A stretch of 64,000 bases of DNA, taken from the NCBI GenBank assembly GCA_947498775.1, contig CANMLL010000010.1, positions 1 to 64,000 of the forward strand, read 5' to 3'. How positions within the stretch are numbered: position 1 is the first letter of the stretch; each line of letters begins with the position of its first letter. Made by a program: the position numbers and the translations under genes. Below the pieces are notes generated by a model, which was not told the DNA's origin, did not search any database, and worked only from the letters and a program-made list of their open reading frames with translations. This stretch comes from an uncultured Aquimarina sp. Its GTDB lineage: Bacteria > Bacteroidota > Bacteroidia > Flavobacteriales > Flavobacteriaceae. Below, in pieces: positions 35,365 to 45,097 of the stretch.

Positions 35365-35736
35365 ATGAAAATTATGTATAGAATAGCTTGCTTTGTCGCT
35401 ATCATTAGCCTGTATACGTGCTCAACAACAAAACAAACAAAAACCACCGATACTGCTGAGGCAAAAACAGAGGCTCAAACTATAACTTCTAAAGAAATGA
35501 TTGAGAAAGGATTTAGTAAAGGAACTATCACAGCTAGTAAATCAAAGGACTGCCCCTATATGCTTACCGTAGAAGAGTATAAAGACAAGCTAGATCCTAT
35601 TAATCTGGACGAGTTTTTCAAGGGCAGTGACATTCCTGCTCAGGTTTGGGTAAAATTTGCCAGTCTTAGAATGCCAAACAGGTGTAACGAAGCTCGCCCC
35701 GTCTCAATAACCGAAATAAATAAACGTTCTGAATAG
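35365..35736 (+). CDS. Small lipoprotein, hypothetical
   Basis: A 123-aa protein with an N-terminal hydrophobic segment and a lipobox-like LYTCS (Cys near 19), then a Thr/Lys-rich linker and a compact domain from residue about 45. Two further Cys (near 64 and 113) could make a disulfide. The pattern CPYMLTVEEYKDKLDPINLDEF recurs in Flavobacterial hypotheticals. It starts 41 bases after MITE copy B. Confidence 0.65.
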   Translation: MKIMYRIACFVAIISLYTCSTTKQTKTTDTAEAKTEAQTITSKEMIEKGFSKGTITASKSKDCPYMLTVEEYKDKLDPINLDEFFKGSDIPAQVWVKFASLRMPNRCNEARPVSITEINKRSE

Positions 35737-35753
35737 TATTTCTTTTCAACACC

Positions 35754-38700
35754 TTATCTTACAGCAAATCCTGCAACATTCCTTTTACTGTTACCAAGTC
35801 GAGCAAAATAGATTCCCGATCTGGCAAAAGACATGTCCAACACATAGGTAAACGTATTGTTGCCATCTTTATTTACAATATTAGAGGCAACTATCTGTCC
35901 TGTGATACTAAATATATAAATCCTTTCTTGTTCTGGAGCGTCAGGATCTGTCTTGGTGATTACAAACTGATTTTCGGGTTGTGAAACAACGATCAAATCT
36001 GTAATTATATTAGGATCTGGGCCCAGAGGTTCGTCTACAATTTCTACAGTATAATCGTGTGTGGTTCCAAATTGCATGGATCCACAGGGTTCATTAAGTA
36101 ATGCTCCACTATTTGTATTAACATCACCCGCTCTAATTCTAAGTAAATGTGTACCCAATGTGGCATCACCATTAATAGAAAATGTAAAATTTTGATCTGT
36201 ATTTATTTCAGTAATTACCTGATTATCTAATATTATTTCTGAGTCTTCAAACACATTGTTATCATTAAAATCAATCCACAAAGTAAATCTTTCTGCACCG
36301 AGATCATTTGCAAAACCAGATTGTACGGTTATCTCATACTCCTCTGCTGTTCTATTAAGTTGTATGGTAAAATCTGAAGTAAAATCTTCATATCCGGTAG
36401 TACAGCCTATTGTTGAATTGGTAACATTAGCCAATTGAAATGAGGTAATTCCGTCATCAGCGAATGCACAATCTGATTCTGGTTTGCAAAATATTCTTTC
36501 GAATGCTAGTGTAGTAGTATCATTACTGATGTCTTCATCTCCGGCTAAAGTCGTTCCGATCTGAAATTCAAAAGTACCAGCTCCCGTTACATCTGCAGTA
36601 GCGGTAAACGTATAATTTGCCGTTTGTTGAGGCTGGATAGTTTCTGTAAATATTTCTTCGACCCTGGTGCCATTATTTAAAATATAAAATACGGGGATAT
36701 TAGATTGTGGTGTCCCACCAAAATTTGAAATTGAAATGGTTACAGCTTCTGGTTCGATCGTAATTTCTGGATCCGAAGAAGGAGAGATTAATCCTGTTGC
36801 TCCAACATCATTAGATAACAAATTCTTCACTTCTATACTACTACAATCATTTTCGGAAAAACTATCTGTTGCCAAATTAGTTTCAGCAGTAATGTTATAC
36901 AGGTCTTCAACAGAAAGATCTGCATTTGTAGCAAAAGTAAAAGAAGCGGTTTCACCTGCACTAATGGGTCCTGCAAACAATTCAGAAACCGGTGCGCCAT
37001 CATTTATTGAATAGCTTACGGGAATATCTGTTTGGGCAGCTGTTCCAAAATTTTTGAGGGTTACAGTAACCGTCTCAGAATTTGTTAAAATCGCATCTCC
37101 GGGGGAATCAATACGCACTATACCAACATCATTGGCAATACTTTGGGCAATTTTAAAAACTCCTACGATATCCTGAGCAGCTCCGCTACCGCTTTGAAAA
37201 TATTCTGCAGTATGCCAAAATGTTTGATCATCTAGCGGATCTACAGTCATATGTGCATAATCGCCATATCGATTACTATCATTTGTACCTGTGCCTTCTA
37301 CAATAGTTTCTTCGGCAAAAGTCATTACTCCAAGAGGGTCACTTGCAAATCTACCGGTATATCGAATAGAAGCAAAACTATCTTCGGTTGCACCATCTGC
37401 CGTGGTACCCATTGTGGTGTATGCCATACCTATATTTCCAAATACATCCATTGCCATACTAGCACACCAGGCACTTTTGCCATCGGTAGAGGTATACGTT
37501 CCTTCTTGATAAACAGTCCATGGTTGATCATCTCCATTTTGTCGTAATTCATACCATCTAATCCCTGCAACGTTGTCTGCATTGGTATCAATATCCACTG
37601 CAAAATTGAGCACCACCGAATTATAATTACAGAATCTTCTATAATTTGTGGCATGCATTATTACTGCCTGTTGTGCATCTAATCCACTGCCTCCTCCGGG
37701 TTGTGGTATATTTTCAAAAGATGCTCCATCAAAAACTCCGTCAAAAGGAGTGACTGGTAGCTCTTCTGCTTCTGTTATCGTAGATTGACCAGGGGTAATC
37801 CAATTTACATTTACTGTCCACAATTTTAGAATATCTTGATTTACGCCTGCCCACTCATCATCTTGCATATAAATAATTTTGGCATCTCCAGCGGGAGGAG
37901 GAGCATTTCCTATTGCATTGAAAGACGCCGGACTATAAAACCCATTAATACTTGATCCGGGCAAAGGAAAACCAACCATTTTTGCACTTTCATCGCCAAC
38001 CAACAATTTATCACGCTCCATCACATAAATAACTTCTCTTTCAGTTTGTAATCCCTGATCCTTATTTGTAGTGATATAATATCCATCTGACCAAACCGAA
38101 AATTTGGGATAATCCGGAAAAGTATTTCCTGTTCTAAATCTAAAGGTATACCAACCATCATTAACCGGATCTGGACCTTGACTTACTGCGATTAAAAATC
38201 CATTATCTGGATCTGTGCTGGAGTTTACAGTACCATCAAATTGAGTGATAACAAATCGATCTGCGAAATTATCATAAAATACAATGGGGTCTCCCATGGT
38301 TTCACCCTCCCAAATAGTTGCTAAAGAACTTGGGCCTATTAAAAGATTCCCATTCTTATCATGTATAGCAAAATCTGAATTTAGAGCACTCACATAATGA
38401 TTAGGCCCTACAGCTCCCGTAGGGTCCGAGGGGTCTGCACCCGTACTCCCAGTTTGAAAAACCAACGATGGGGCTTTGCTTTTCCTTGTATTAAATACGC
38501 TCTTTTGTTTTGCAACTAATGGATCTTCCCCTCTAGGGAAGCCTTTTCCTGGAACCACTTTACTCGAACTCCAATTTTTGGGATTAACTCTTCCTACTTT
38601 TGGTTGTATGGGTACGAGTTTTTTAAATCGCAAAGGTTCGATTTTTCTAACATCAACAGCGGTGGTTACCATAGTAGGGCCGGATATCTTTTTTTCTTGT

Positions 38701-38759
38701 GAGTATCCAAAAAACATAGCAAAGAAAACCGAAATGACCATAATCTTTCTTAATAGCAT
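35754..38759 (-). CDS. Large secreted protein with CARDB-like and GEVED domains and T9SS sorting domain
   Basis: A 1001-aa exported protein (signal to about residue 21). Residues about 90-540 form a beta-propeller-like region (TGSTGADPSDPTGAVGPNHY is typical of such surface proteins), two CARDB-type adhesive repeats follow (about 545-640 and 655-750), then a GEVED domain (about 790-905: FTLWIDFNDNNVFEDSE, HLLRIRAGD) and a C-terminal T9SS sorting domain (about 910-1001; IYIFSITGQIVASN, SGIYFARLGN). So it is probably delivered to the cell surface by the type IX system. Function, perhaps adhesion or polymer binding, is inferred from domains only. Confidence 0.85.
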   Translation of the reverse strand: MLLRKIMVISVFFAMFFGYSQEKKISGPTMVTTAVDVRKIEPLRFKKLVPIQPKVGRVNPKNWSSSKVVPGKGFPRGEDPLVAKQKSVFNTRKSKAPSLVFQTGSTGADPSDPTGAVGPNHYVSALNSDFAIHDKNGNLLIGPSSLATIWEGETMGDPIVFYDNFADRFVITQFDGTVNSSTDPDNGFLIAVSQGPDPVNDGWYTFRFRTGNTFPDYPKFSVWSDGYYITTNKDQGLQTEREVIYVMERDKLLVGDESAKMVGFPLPGSSINGFYSPASFNAIGNAPPPAGDAKIIYMQDDEWAGVNQDILKLWTVNVNWITPGQSTITEAEELPVTPFDGVFDGASFENIPQPGGGSGLDAQQAVIMHATNYRRFCNYNSVVLNFAVDIDTNADNVAGIRWYELRQNGDDQPWTVYQEGTYTSTDGKSAWCASMAMDVFGNIGMAYTTMGTTADGATEDSFASIRYTGRFASDPLGVMTFAEETIVEGTGTNDSNRYGDYAHMTVDPLDDQTFWHTAEYFQSGSGAAQDIVGVFKIAQSIANDVGIVRIDSPGDAILTNSETVTVTLKNFGTAAQTDIPVSYSINDGAPVSELFAGPISAGETASFTFATNADLSVEDLYNITAETNLATDSFSENDCSSIEVKNLLSNDVGATGLISPSSDPEITIEPEAVTISISNFGGTPQSNIPVFYILNNGTRVEEIFTETIQPQQTANYTFTATADVTGAGTFEFQIGTTLAGDEDISNDTTTLAFERIFCKPESDCAFADDGITSFQLANVTNSTIGCTTGYEDFTSDFTIQLNRTAEEYEITVQSGFANDLGAERFTLWIDFNDNNVFEDSEIILDNQVITEINTDQNFTFSINGDATLGTHLLRIRAGDVNTNSGALLNEPCGSMQFGTTHDYTVEIVDEPLGPDPNIITDLIVVSQPENQFVITKTDPDAPEQERIYIFSITGQIVASNIVNKDGNNTFTYVLDMSFARSGIYFARLGNSKRNVAGFAVR

Positions 38760-38782
38760 AAGATGTACTTTTTTTAAAGTAT

Positions 38783-38973
38783 GAACTCATTTTGACTTTT
38801 TCTATTTCCTAAAAAATGACTGAAATTCACCCATATTTCGTTACTTTTCTTATCTATAGCGCCGCTATAGCTTTCAAAAAGTGCCTCATCTGGTCAAATT
38901 TCACTGCCATAGCTACGTCTGGCCTCTCCCTGTCAGTCGATCCTGGTCAAAAACAAAAAGTCAAAATGAGTTC
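38783..38973. mobile_element. 191-bp element with 19-bp perfect terminal inverted repeats
   Basis: GAACTCATTTTGACTTTTT at 38783-38801 is the exact reverse complement of 38955-38973. The middle contains a small palindrome (CTATAGCGCCGCTATAG near 38857). The interior has no convincing gene (the frame 38816-38998 is not conserved-looking). It lies 23 bases upstream of the T9SS protein gene, so it could carry or alter its promoter. The rest of the 433-base gap to glyS holds only the terminator at 39140. Confidence 0.75.
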
Positions 38974-39133
38974 TATATATAACTCTCTACTTTTTTGACT
39001 AAAATACGATTAAACTTCAAGATACGATAATGGACAAATAGTAATTCTTTTAAATCCTTAAAAACTGCAGCGATTTTCAAGAAGATTTCTGTTCTAAGTT
39101 GTTTTATATCTATAATTTCATTGTATCCTTAAA

Positions 39134-39167
39134 AAATATAAAGCTGCCATAAATTAAAGGCAGCTTT
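39134..39167 (-). terminator. Terminator of glyS
   Basis: On the minus strand, stem AAAGCTGCC against GGCAGCTTT followed by a run ending TTTTTT, 26 bases after the stop. Confidence 0.85.
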
Positions 39168-39193
39168 TATAGTAAAACGGATGATTTTTAAAT

Positions 39194-40729
39194 TTATTTC
39201 AGCCAATATTCTGCATCAGTTTTTTCAGAAATTATAGTCTTGAGATCGGCAATCAGAACTCGTTTTTGCTCCATAGTATCTCTATCTCTAATGGTTACTG
39301 TGTTATCATTTAATGTTTCATGATCTACAGTAATACAAAATGGTGTTCCATTAGCATCTTGTCTTCTGTAACGCCGGCCGATAGCATCTTTTTCGTCATA
39401 GATTACGTTGAATTTCCATTTTAGATCATCTACGATTTGCTGAGCGATTTCTGGTAGCCCGTCTTTTTTGACCAACGGAAGAATCGCGGCTTTTACAGGA
39501 GCTACTACTGCAGGCAGTTTTAACACCACTCGACTTGTACCATCTCCTAGATCTTCGTCTTGTAATGCCGTAGCAAAAACAGCCAGGAACATTCTATCCA
39601 ACCCAACTGAAGTTTCTACCACATAAGGCACATAACTTTCTTGTAATTCTGGATCAAAGAATTGTAATTTTTTTCCAGAGTATTGTTCGTGGGCTTTAAG
39701 ATCAAAATCGGTTCTAGAGTGAATACCCTCTAGTTCCTTAAACCCAAATGGAAAATTAAACTCAATATCGGCAGCTGCATTTGCATAATGCGCTAATTTA
39801 TCATGATCATGGAAACGATAATTCTCTTTGCCCAACCCTAGAGAAAGGTGCCATTTTAGGCGAGTTTCTTTCCAATATTCATACCACTTCATCTCATCTC
39901 CTGGCCGTACAAAGAACTGCATTTCCATTTGTTCAAACTCACGCATTCTGAATATAAACTGTCTTGCTACAATTTCATTTCTGAAGGCTTTACCGGTTTG
40001 GGCAATCCCAAAAGGTATTTTCATGCGTCCAGTCTTTTGAACGTTCAGGAAGTTTACAAAAATCCCTTGTGCCGTCTCCGGACGCAAAAATAAATCTGTT
40101 GCTGTATCAGCCGAAGCGCCCAATTTTGTTCCAAACATCAAATTAAACTGGCGAACTTCTGTCCAGTTTTTGGAGCCCGTCTCTGGGTCGGCAATACCAA
40201 GTTCTTCAATTAAGGCTTTTACATCGACAAGATCTTCTTTTTCTAAAGATTTACCCATTCGTTTAAGTACTTCTTCTCTTTGCGACAAATACTTTACTAC
40301 TCTTGGGTTGGTAGATACAAATTGTTGTTCATCAAAATCGTCTCCAAAGCGTTTTTTTGCTTTAGCAATTTCTTTTTGAGCTTTTTGATTTAGTTTTTCT
40401 GCATAATCCTCTATCAGCACATCGGCTCGATATCTTTTTTTAGAATCTTTGTTATCGATAAGAGGATCGTTAAAAGCATCTACATGCCCCGATGCTTTCC
40501 ATGTAGTAGGATGCATAAATATAGCGGCATCCAAACCTACTATATTTTGATGCATGTTGACCATGCTTTTCCACCAATACTCTCGTATATTCTTTTTAAG
40601 TTCTACTCCGTTTTGACCATAATCATATACGGCACTAAGCCCATCATAAATCTCACTAGAACCAAAAATGTACCCATACTCTTTTGCATGGGCTATAACC
40701 TTTTTAAATTTATCTTCTTGCTTTGCCAT
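39194..40729 (-). CDS. glyS: Glycine--tRNA ligase, dimeric class II type
   Basis: A 511-aa enzyme that charges tRNA-Gly, of the archaeal/eukaryal alpha2 type also found in Bacteroidetes. N-terminal part with the FGSSEIYDGLSAVYDYG motif, motif 2 with FRNEIVARQFIFRMREFEQMEMQFF, motif 3 GLDRMFLAVF, then the anticodon-binding domain (about 400-500). All are intact. Single gene; length is close to the family norm. Confidence 0.97.
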   Translation of the reverse strand: MAKQEDKFKKVIAHAKEYGYIFGSSEIYDGLSAVYDYGQNGVELKKNIREYWWKSMVNMHQNIVGLDAAIFMHPTTWKASGHVDAFNDPLIDNKDSKKRYRADVLIEDYAEKLNQKAQKEIAKAKKRFGDDFDEQQFVSTNPRVVKYLSQREEVLKRMGKSLEKEDLVDVKALIEELGIADPETGSKNWTEVRQFNLMFGTKLGASADTATDLFLRPETAQGIFVNFLNVQKTGRMKIPFGIAQTGKAFRNEIVARQFIFRMREFEQMEMQFFVRPGDEMKWYEYWKETRLKWHLSLGLGKENYRFHDHDKLAHYANAAADIEFNFPFGFKELEGIHSRTDFDLKAHEQYSGKKLQFFDPELQESYVPYVVETSVGLDRMFLAVFATALQDEDLGDGTSRVVLKLPAVVAPVKAAILPLVKKDGLPEIAQQIVDDLKWKFNVIYDEKDAIGRRYRRQDANGTPFCITVDHETLNDNTVTIRDRDTMEQKRVLIADLKTIISEKTDAEYWLK

Positions 40730-40792
40730 TGCGCAAAAATAATCGAATTTATCAAATTAACGACCTTCAAAATTAATTTCTGTTGAAAGCAT

Positions 40793-40829
40793 AAAAAAAC
40801 CGCCATATTTTTAATGAATATGGCGGTTT
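40793..40829 (-). terminator. Terminator of the coiled-coil membrane protein gene
   Basis: On the minus strand, stem AAACCGCCATA against TATGGCGGTTT followed by TTTT, 21 bases past the stop. Confidence 0.85.
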
Positions 40830-40849
40830 AATTTATATGATTTGAAGAA

Positions 40850-41731
40850 TTATTTCAATTCAAATTGTGTGTTAGAAATCATTCTAGGTCCAGAGAACAG
40901 GTTTACTACATAGTTACCTTTTACTAATTCTCCTTCGGAAGCATCTACCAATACACATACATCCAAAGCTTCATTTTCATAGAACACTTTGTTACGACCA
41001 CTATAGGTAAGGATAGCATCATCAAAGTTTACAGAAACCTTATCACCTATAAGATTGTTTTCTGGATTAATAACCTGCACAAAAAGTTCTTTATCTCCTT
41101 TTTCTGTCAATTTATTTGGTGAAAGAGTAAAACATACTCTTACTTTTTGGGATTTACTTGCTTTTGTAGAAGTCGAAATTTTACCACTATTACGAACTCT
41201 TACTCCTTCAGCCTTGATATTAGCGGCAGTAAGTGCAGATCCTCTTTCTACGATCTCAGCAAGTTGTGCGTTTTGCGTTTGTAAAGAATCAGAAAAAATA
41301 ATTCTTCTATTTAACTCTACCGAGGTACTATCAAGATCTGTTGCTAATTGTGTATTAGCAGTTTGCAGACTATCGGCAAGTTTAAATAATCTCTCGCGTT
41401 CTTTTTTCAACTTTCCAACTTCTCTTCTATATCTAGAAATTAGTGCCAAATTAGCATCGTTGTCTTTTACACTATCTAATAGTACTACAATACGTTCTTT
41501 AGCTTTAAGTAAATGATCATCCATCACTTCATTAAGAGCGATCGCATTATCATATTTTGTGATCAATTCTCCTAATTCACTTTCGATAAGATCCTTTTCT
41601 TGTTGCAAAATTGCTTTATTTTGCTTCTCTTCGTTGTAAAACTTATACGTAAAAATCCCCAGAATAAGTAACAGTGCTCCTAGAACACCGATAAGAATTT
41701 TTAGGGTCAAGTTATTGTTTTGAGTTGTCAT
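40850..41731 (-). CDS. Membrane-anchored coiled-coil protein, hypothetical
   Basis: A 293-aa protein. One helix near the N-terminus (about residues 9-27), then a coiled coil (about 30-155), then a compact C-terminal beta domain (about 185-293) with KVRVCFTLSPN. The C-terminal domain (with two Cys near 200 and 263) is probably periplasmic. It resembles conserved Bacteroidetes cell-envelope proteins of unknown function. It is divergent from comF. Confidence 0.75.
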   Translation of the reverse strand: MTTQNNNLTLKILIGVLGALLLILGIFTYKFYNEEKQNKAILQQEKDLIESELGELITKYDNAIALNEVMDDHLLKAKERIVVLLDSVKDNDANLALISRYRREVGKLKKERERLFKLADSLQTANTQLATDLDSTSVELNRRIIFSDSLQTQNAQLAEIVERGSALTAANIKAEGVRVRNSGKISTSTKASKSQKVRVCFTLSPNKLTEKGDKELFVQVINPENNLIGDKVSVNFDDAILTYSGRNKVFYENEALDVCVLVDASEGELVKGNYVVNLFSGPRMISNTQFELK

Positions 41732-41806
41732 AATATTTAATTTCTAATTTTTGATGGTTATTTCAATAGCTAAAATATAATAATTAATGGTAATCACCCT
41801 AATAAA

Positions 41807-42487
41807 ATGCTAAGAGACTTTCTCTATTTATTCTATCCTATATATTGTGCGGCTTGTAATAATGCACTATATAAAAATGAAAGGTTGCTATGTACGTCAT
41901 GCCGTCACAATCTTCCTTTGGGCAATTTCCATAACGTAAACGCAAAAAAAATTGAAAAAGTATTTTATGGACGTGTCAAAATTGAAAATGCGGCCTCTTT
42001 ATTGGTATTTCAAAAAAACAGTTTGGTACAGAATTTAATGCACAACCTTAAATATAAAGGAAGAGAAGAGATCGGAAAAGAACTTGGCAAATGGCTGGGT
42101 GAAATTCTTATACAAAACCCTGATTATCAATATATTGATGCAATTATTCCTGTTCCATTGCATAGAAAACGACTTCGAGAAAGAGGATACAACCAAGTAG
42201 AAAAATTTGGAATAGAAATCGCAAAAAAACTGAATACAGAGTATATTGATTCGGTGCTGAAAAAAAATTCATATAATACCAAACAATCTAAACGTAGTAA
42301 AGAAAGTAGGTGGATCAATACTTCTGAAACATTTGGTATTCAAAATGAGTCCTTACTAGAAAATAAGCACATTTTGCTGGTAGACGATATTGTCACTACC
42401 GGGGCTACTATTGAAGCTTGTATAAATGTCTTGCAAAACATCGCAAATATTAAAATAAGCATTGCTACTATGGCAATAACCGAATAG
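41807..42487 (+). CDS. ComF-family phosphoribosyltransferase
   Basis: A 226-aa ComF-like protein linked to natural transformation in some bacteria. The N-terminal CAACNNALYKNERLLCTSC zinc motif (about 13-32) is intact. The phosphoribosyltransferase fold follows with IPVPLHRKRLRERGYNQ (near 117-135) and the PRPP loop VDDIVTTGAT (near 192-201). Substrate unknown. It is followed by a 178-base gap. Confidence 0.9.
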   Translation: MLRDFLYLFYPIYCAACNNALYKNERLLCTSCRHNLPLGNFHNVNAKKIEKVFYGRVKIENAASLLVFQKNSLVQNLMHNLKYKGREEIGKELGKWLGEILIQNPDYQYIDAIIPVPLHRKRLRERGYNQVEKFGIEIAKKLNTEYIDSVLKKNSYNTKQSKRSKESRWINTSETFGIQNESLLENKHILLVDDIVTTGATIEACINVLQNIANIKISIATMAITE

Positions 42488-42580
42488 ATTGAAAAATGAT
42501 TACCATACATTGAAATTTTAAATTTGAGATCCCGTTATAAAAACAGAATTAACTTGCTACATAGCATAACCAGGTTCAAC

Positions 42581-42657
42581 TTACTATTTTAGAGAACAGT
42601 TTTATTAAGTTTTTTTGTTTTTTAATATAGTTGTTTCTTTGTGTCTTAAAATAGTAA
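42581..42657. repeat. Inverted repeat before the Ig-like lipoprotein gene
   Basis: TTACTATTTTA (42581-42591) and TAAAATAGTAA (42647-42657) are exact reverse complements, 55 bases apart. Right after it comes AAAGGAG at 42656-42662 four bases before the ATG at 42666, a Shine-Dalgarno-like sequence unusual in this group. Confidence 0.5.
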
Positions 42658-42665
42658 AGGAGATT

Positions 42666-44279
42666 ATGAACAAAAGATTAGAAATGTTATTGCTTACTTT
42701 GTTATTACTAGCCTTTGTGGTCGGTTGTGCAAAAAAAGGATCAATAACAGGTGGAGAAAAAGACGAAACACCTCCTGCGTTTGTAAAGGCATTTCCTCCT
42801 AATTTTTCTACTAATTTCAACAAAGATGAGATTCGCATCTACTTTGATGAGTATATAAAACTCAAAGATGCTCAAAAACAAATTATTATCTCTCCTCCTA
42901 TGGATCCGAAACCTACTATTACTCCGCTGGGAAGTGCAGCAAAGTATATAAAAATTAAGTTTGAGGATACCTTATTGCAAAATACCACATATAGCATCAA
43001 TTTTGGTGAAAGCGTTGAAGATAATAACGAAGGCAATGCATTTCCTTTTTTTAGATATGTTTTCTCTACAGGAGATTTTCTTGATTCGTTAAGCATAAAA
43101 GGAACTGTAAATAATTCGGTTCAAAAAAAGATTGACCCTTATATTACGGTTGCCCTATATGAAAGCGATGAAAACTATACCGATTCATTAGTATTTAATA
43201 CCGTACCCCGCTACGTTACCAATACGTTGGATAGTACTTCGTTTGATTTTTATAATCTGAAAGAAGGAAAGTTTAAGCTTATCGCTTTAAAAGACGCTGC
43301 TTCGAACTACCTCTATGAGCCTAAACAAGATAAAATCGGTTTCTATGAAGAAATTATAACGCTGCCAGCTGATACTGCCAAGGTTTTTAATATTGAAATA
43401 TTTAAAGAAATCTCTGATTTTAAAGCGTTGTTACCAAAACAAGTTTCAAAGAATGAATTCCTATTTCCTTATCGTGGTGAGGCAGATAGCATGAACATCA
43501 AAATACTAAGTGAAACCCCAGAAAACTTTCAATCTCTGGTATTTCCGGATAAAGAAAAAGATACGTTGCACTATTGGTTTAAACCTTTTTTTGAAGTAGA
43601 TTCTTTAATTTTTGAAGTAACAAATGTCAAAAACTACCGAGATACTTTGGTTTCTAGGTTTAAAGATCAATATAAAGACTCATTATTAGTTACTTCAGCG
43701 TATGGATCTTCGCTTCCGCTAAATAAAAATTTTACTTTTTCTGCAAATACCCCGATCGATAGTATTAATCAGCAACATATCACTTTAACCGATAAAGATA
43801 CCTTGGCGGTTCCTTTTTCGGTCGTTCTTGATACAATTAAAAATGAGGCACAGATAAACTTTGAAAAAACTGAAAGCAATACGTATTTCTTGCAAATGTT
43901 ACCTGATGCCATCAAAGATTTTGTTGGTAATGTAAATGACACTATAAATATCAATTTCAGGACAAAAGAATTATCAGATTACGGTACAATTTTCCTTACG
44001 TTGCAAAATGTTGAAACTTATCCCGTGATCGTAGAGGTTACTAATGAAAAAGATGAAGTGATTTCAGAAAAAATTGCATCAAAAGAAGAACTGCTTACTT
44101 TTGATTACTTAGATCCAGGTAAATATTACATACGAGTAATTATAGATTCAAATAAAAATGGAAAATGGGATACCGGTAATTTCTTAAAAAGAATTCAACC
44201 CGAAGCAATTAAATATTTCCCAGATGTAATCGATGTACGAGCCAACTGGGAACTAAAACAAACATTTATCCTAGAGTAA
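42666..44279 (+). CDS. Ig-like domain lipoprotein
   Basis: A 537-aa lipoprotein; the signal MNKRLEMLLLTLLLLAFVVGCA ends with the lipobox Cys near residue 21 (two Gly/Ala before it). Residues about 28-130 are a bacterial Ig-like domain (TPPAFVKAFPPNFSTNF, IRIYFDEYIKLKD, TYSINFGESVEDNNEGN), repeated at about 360-450, and the end has a DxNKNGKWD repeat (about 500) that looks like a calcium-binding or carboxypeptidase-like repeat. Surface role inferred. Its 3' end overlaps the convergent omega-amidase gene by nine bases. Confidence 0.8.
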   Translation: MNKRLEMLLLTLLLLAFVVGCAKKGSITGGEKDETPPAFVKAFPPNFSTNFNKDEIRIYFDEYIKLKDAQKQIIISPPMDPKPTITPLGSAAKYIKIKFEDTLLQNTTYSINFGESVEDNNEGNAFPFFRYVFSTGDFLDSLSIKGTVNNSVQKKIDPYITVALYESDENYTDSLVFNTVPRYVTNTLDSTSFDFYNLKEGKFKLIALKDAASNYLYEPKQDKIGFYEEIITLPADTAKVFNIEIFKEISDFKALLPKQVSKNEFLFPYRGEADSMNIKILSETPENFQSLVFPDKEKDTLHYWFKPFFEVDSLIFEVTNVKNYRDTLVSRFKDQYKDSLLVTSAYGSSLPLNKNFTFSANTPIDSINQQHITLTDKDTLAVPFSVVLDTIKNEAQINFEKTESNTYFLQMLPDAIKDFVGNVNDTININFRTKELSDYGTIFLTLQNVETYPVIVEVTNEKDEVISEKIASKEELLTFDYLDPGKYYIRVIIDSNKNGKWDTGNFLKRIQPEAIKYFPDVIDVRANWELKQTFILE

Positions 44280-45053
44280 TTTGAAATGATCCCGATCCTC
44301 TAAAAATGCCAATTTTTCTCTAACCGAATGTATATGAGATTTCTCTAAGGTAGCATATACAATCGTTTCTTTTTCCAAAGAGTTTTCATCAATTACAGAA
44401 TTTCCTAAAACATCATATACGGCAGAGTGGCCATTGTATTCATAACCCTTACCATCTGTACCTACACGATTTACACCAATGCAATAACTCATATTTTCGA
44501 TCGCTCTGGCCTGTAATAATGTATCCCACGCATTGATTCTTGGTTTTGGCCAACTGGCCACATACAATAGAACATCATAATCTGAAGTATTTCTGGCCCA
44601 AACCGGAAATCTGAGATCGTAGCATATCTGTGGTTTAATTTTCCAGCCCATATAGTCGATGATCACTTCTTTTTGACCCGCTGTAAATACTTCTTGCTCC
44701 TTGGCTAATGTAAAAAGTTGATGTTTGTCGTAGGTATGATATTCGCCATTGGGTAGCATAAAAATTAAACGATTGTAGTACTTTTTATTTTCTTCAACAA
44801 TAATACTTCCGGTAATAGCACAACCTTTTGTTTTTGAAACACCTTTTAACCATTGCATCGTTTCTCCTTTCATCGTCTCTGCAACCTCAGCAGCATTCAT
44901 AGTGAATCCTGTTGTAAACATTTCTGGTAAAACGACAAGATCGACATCCTGATGTATAGCGTTGATTTTTTGTGTAAAAGCTTTTCGGTTCTCGAGAGCA
45001 TTTTCCCAAATCAGATCAGGTTGAATTAAGGTTATTTGTAATGTTTCCTTCAT
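44271..45053 (-). CDS. Omega-amidase, nitrilase superfamily (YafV type)
   Basis: A 260-aa carbon-nitrogen hydrolase. The triad is visible: Glu in LPEMFTTGF (near 44), Lys in YDKHQLFT (near 108), Cys in PQICYDLRFPVW (near 143). The MGWKIKP and VNRVGTDGKGYEYNGHS segments point to the YafV/omega-amidase group that hydrolyses alpha-ketoglutaramate and similar amides. Normal length. Single gene. Confidence 0.9.
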   Translation of the reverse strand: MKETLQITLIQPDLIWENALENRKAFTQKINAIHQDVDLVVLPEMFTTGFTMNAAEVAETMKGETMQWLKGVSKTKGCAITGSIIVEENKKYYNRLIFMLPNGEYHTYDKHQLFTLAKEQEVFTAGQKEVIIDYMGWKIKPQICYDLRFPVWARNTSDYDVLLYVASWPKPRINAWDTLLQARAIENMSYCIGVNRVGTDGKGYEYNGHSAVYDVLGNSVIDENSLEKETIVYATLEKSHIHSVREKLAFLEDRDHFKLL

Positions 45054-45097
45054 GAGATAAAAATAGTAAAATCTAATCGCGAATAATGATTTTAATA

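Noticed and set aside
38816..38998. Plus-strand frame of 60 codons within the 191-bp element
   Set aside because: The frame runs over the inverted-repeat end and the peptide has no recognisable features.
41055..41516. Plus-strand frame of 153 codons inside the coiled-coil protein gene
   Set aside because: Antisense shadow rich in Ser/Leu; the minus-strand protein has clear membrane helix and coiled coil.
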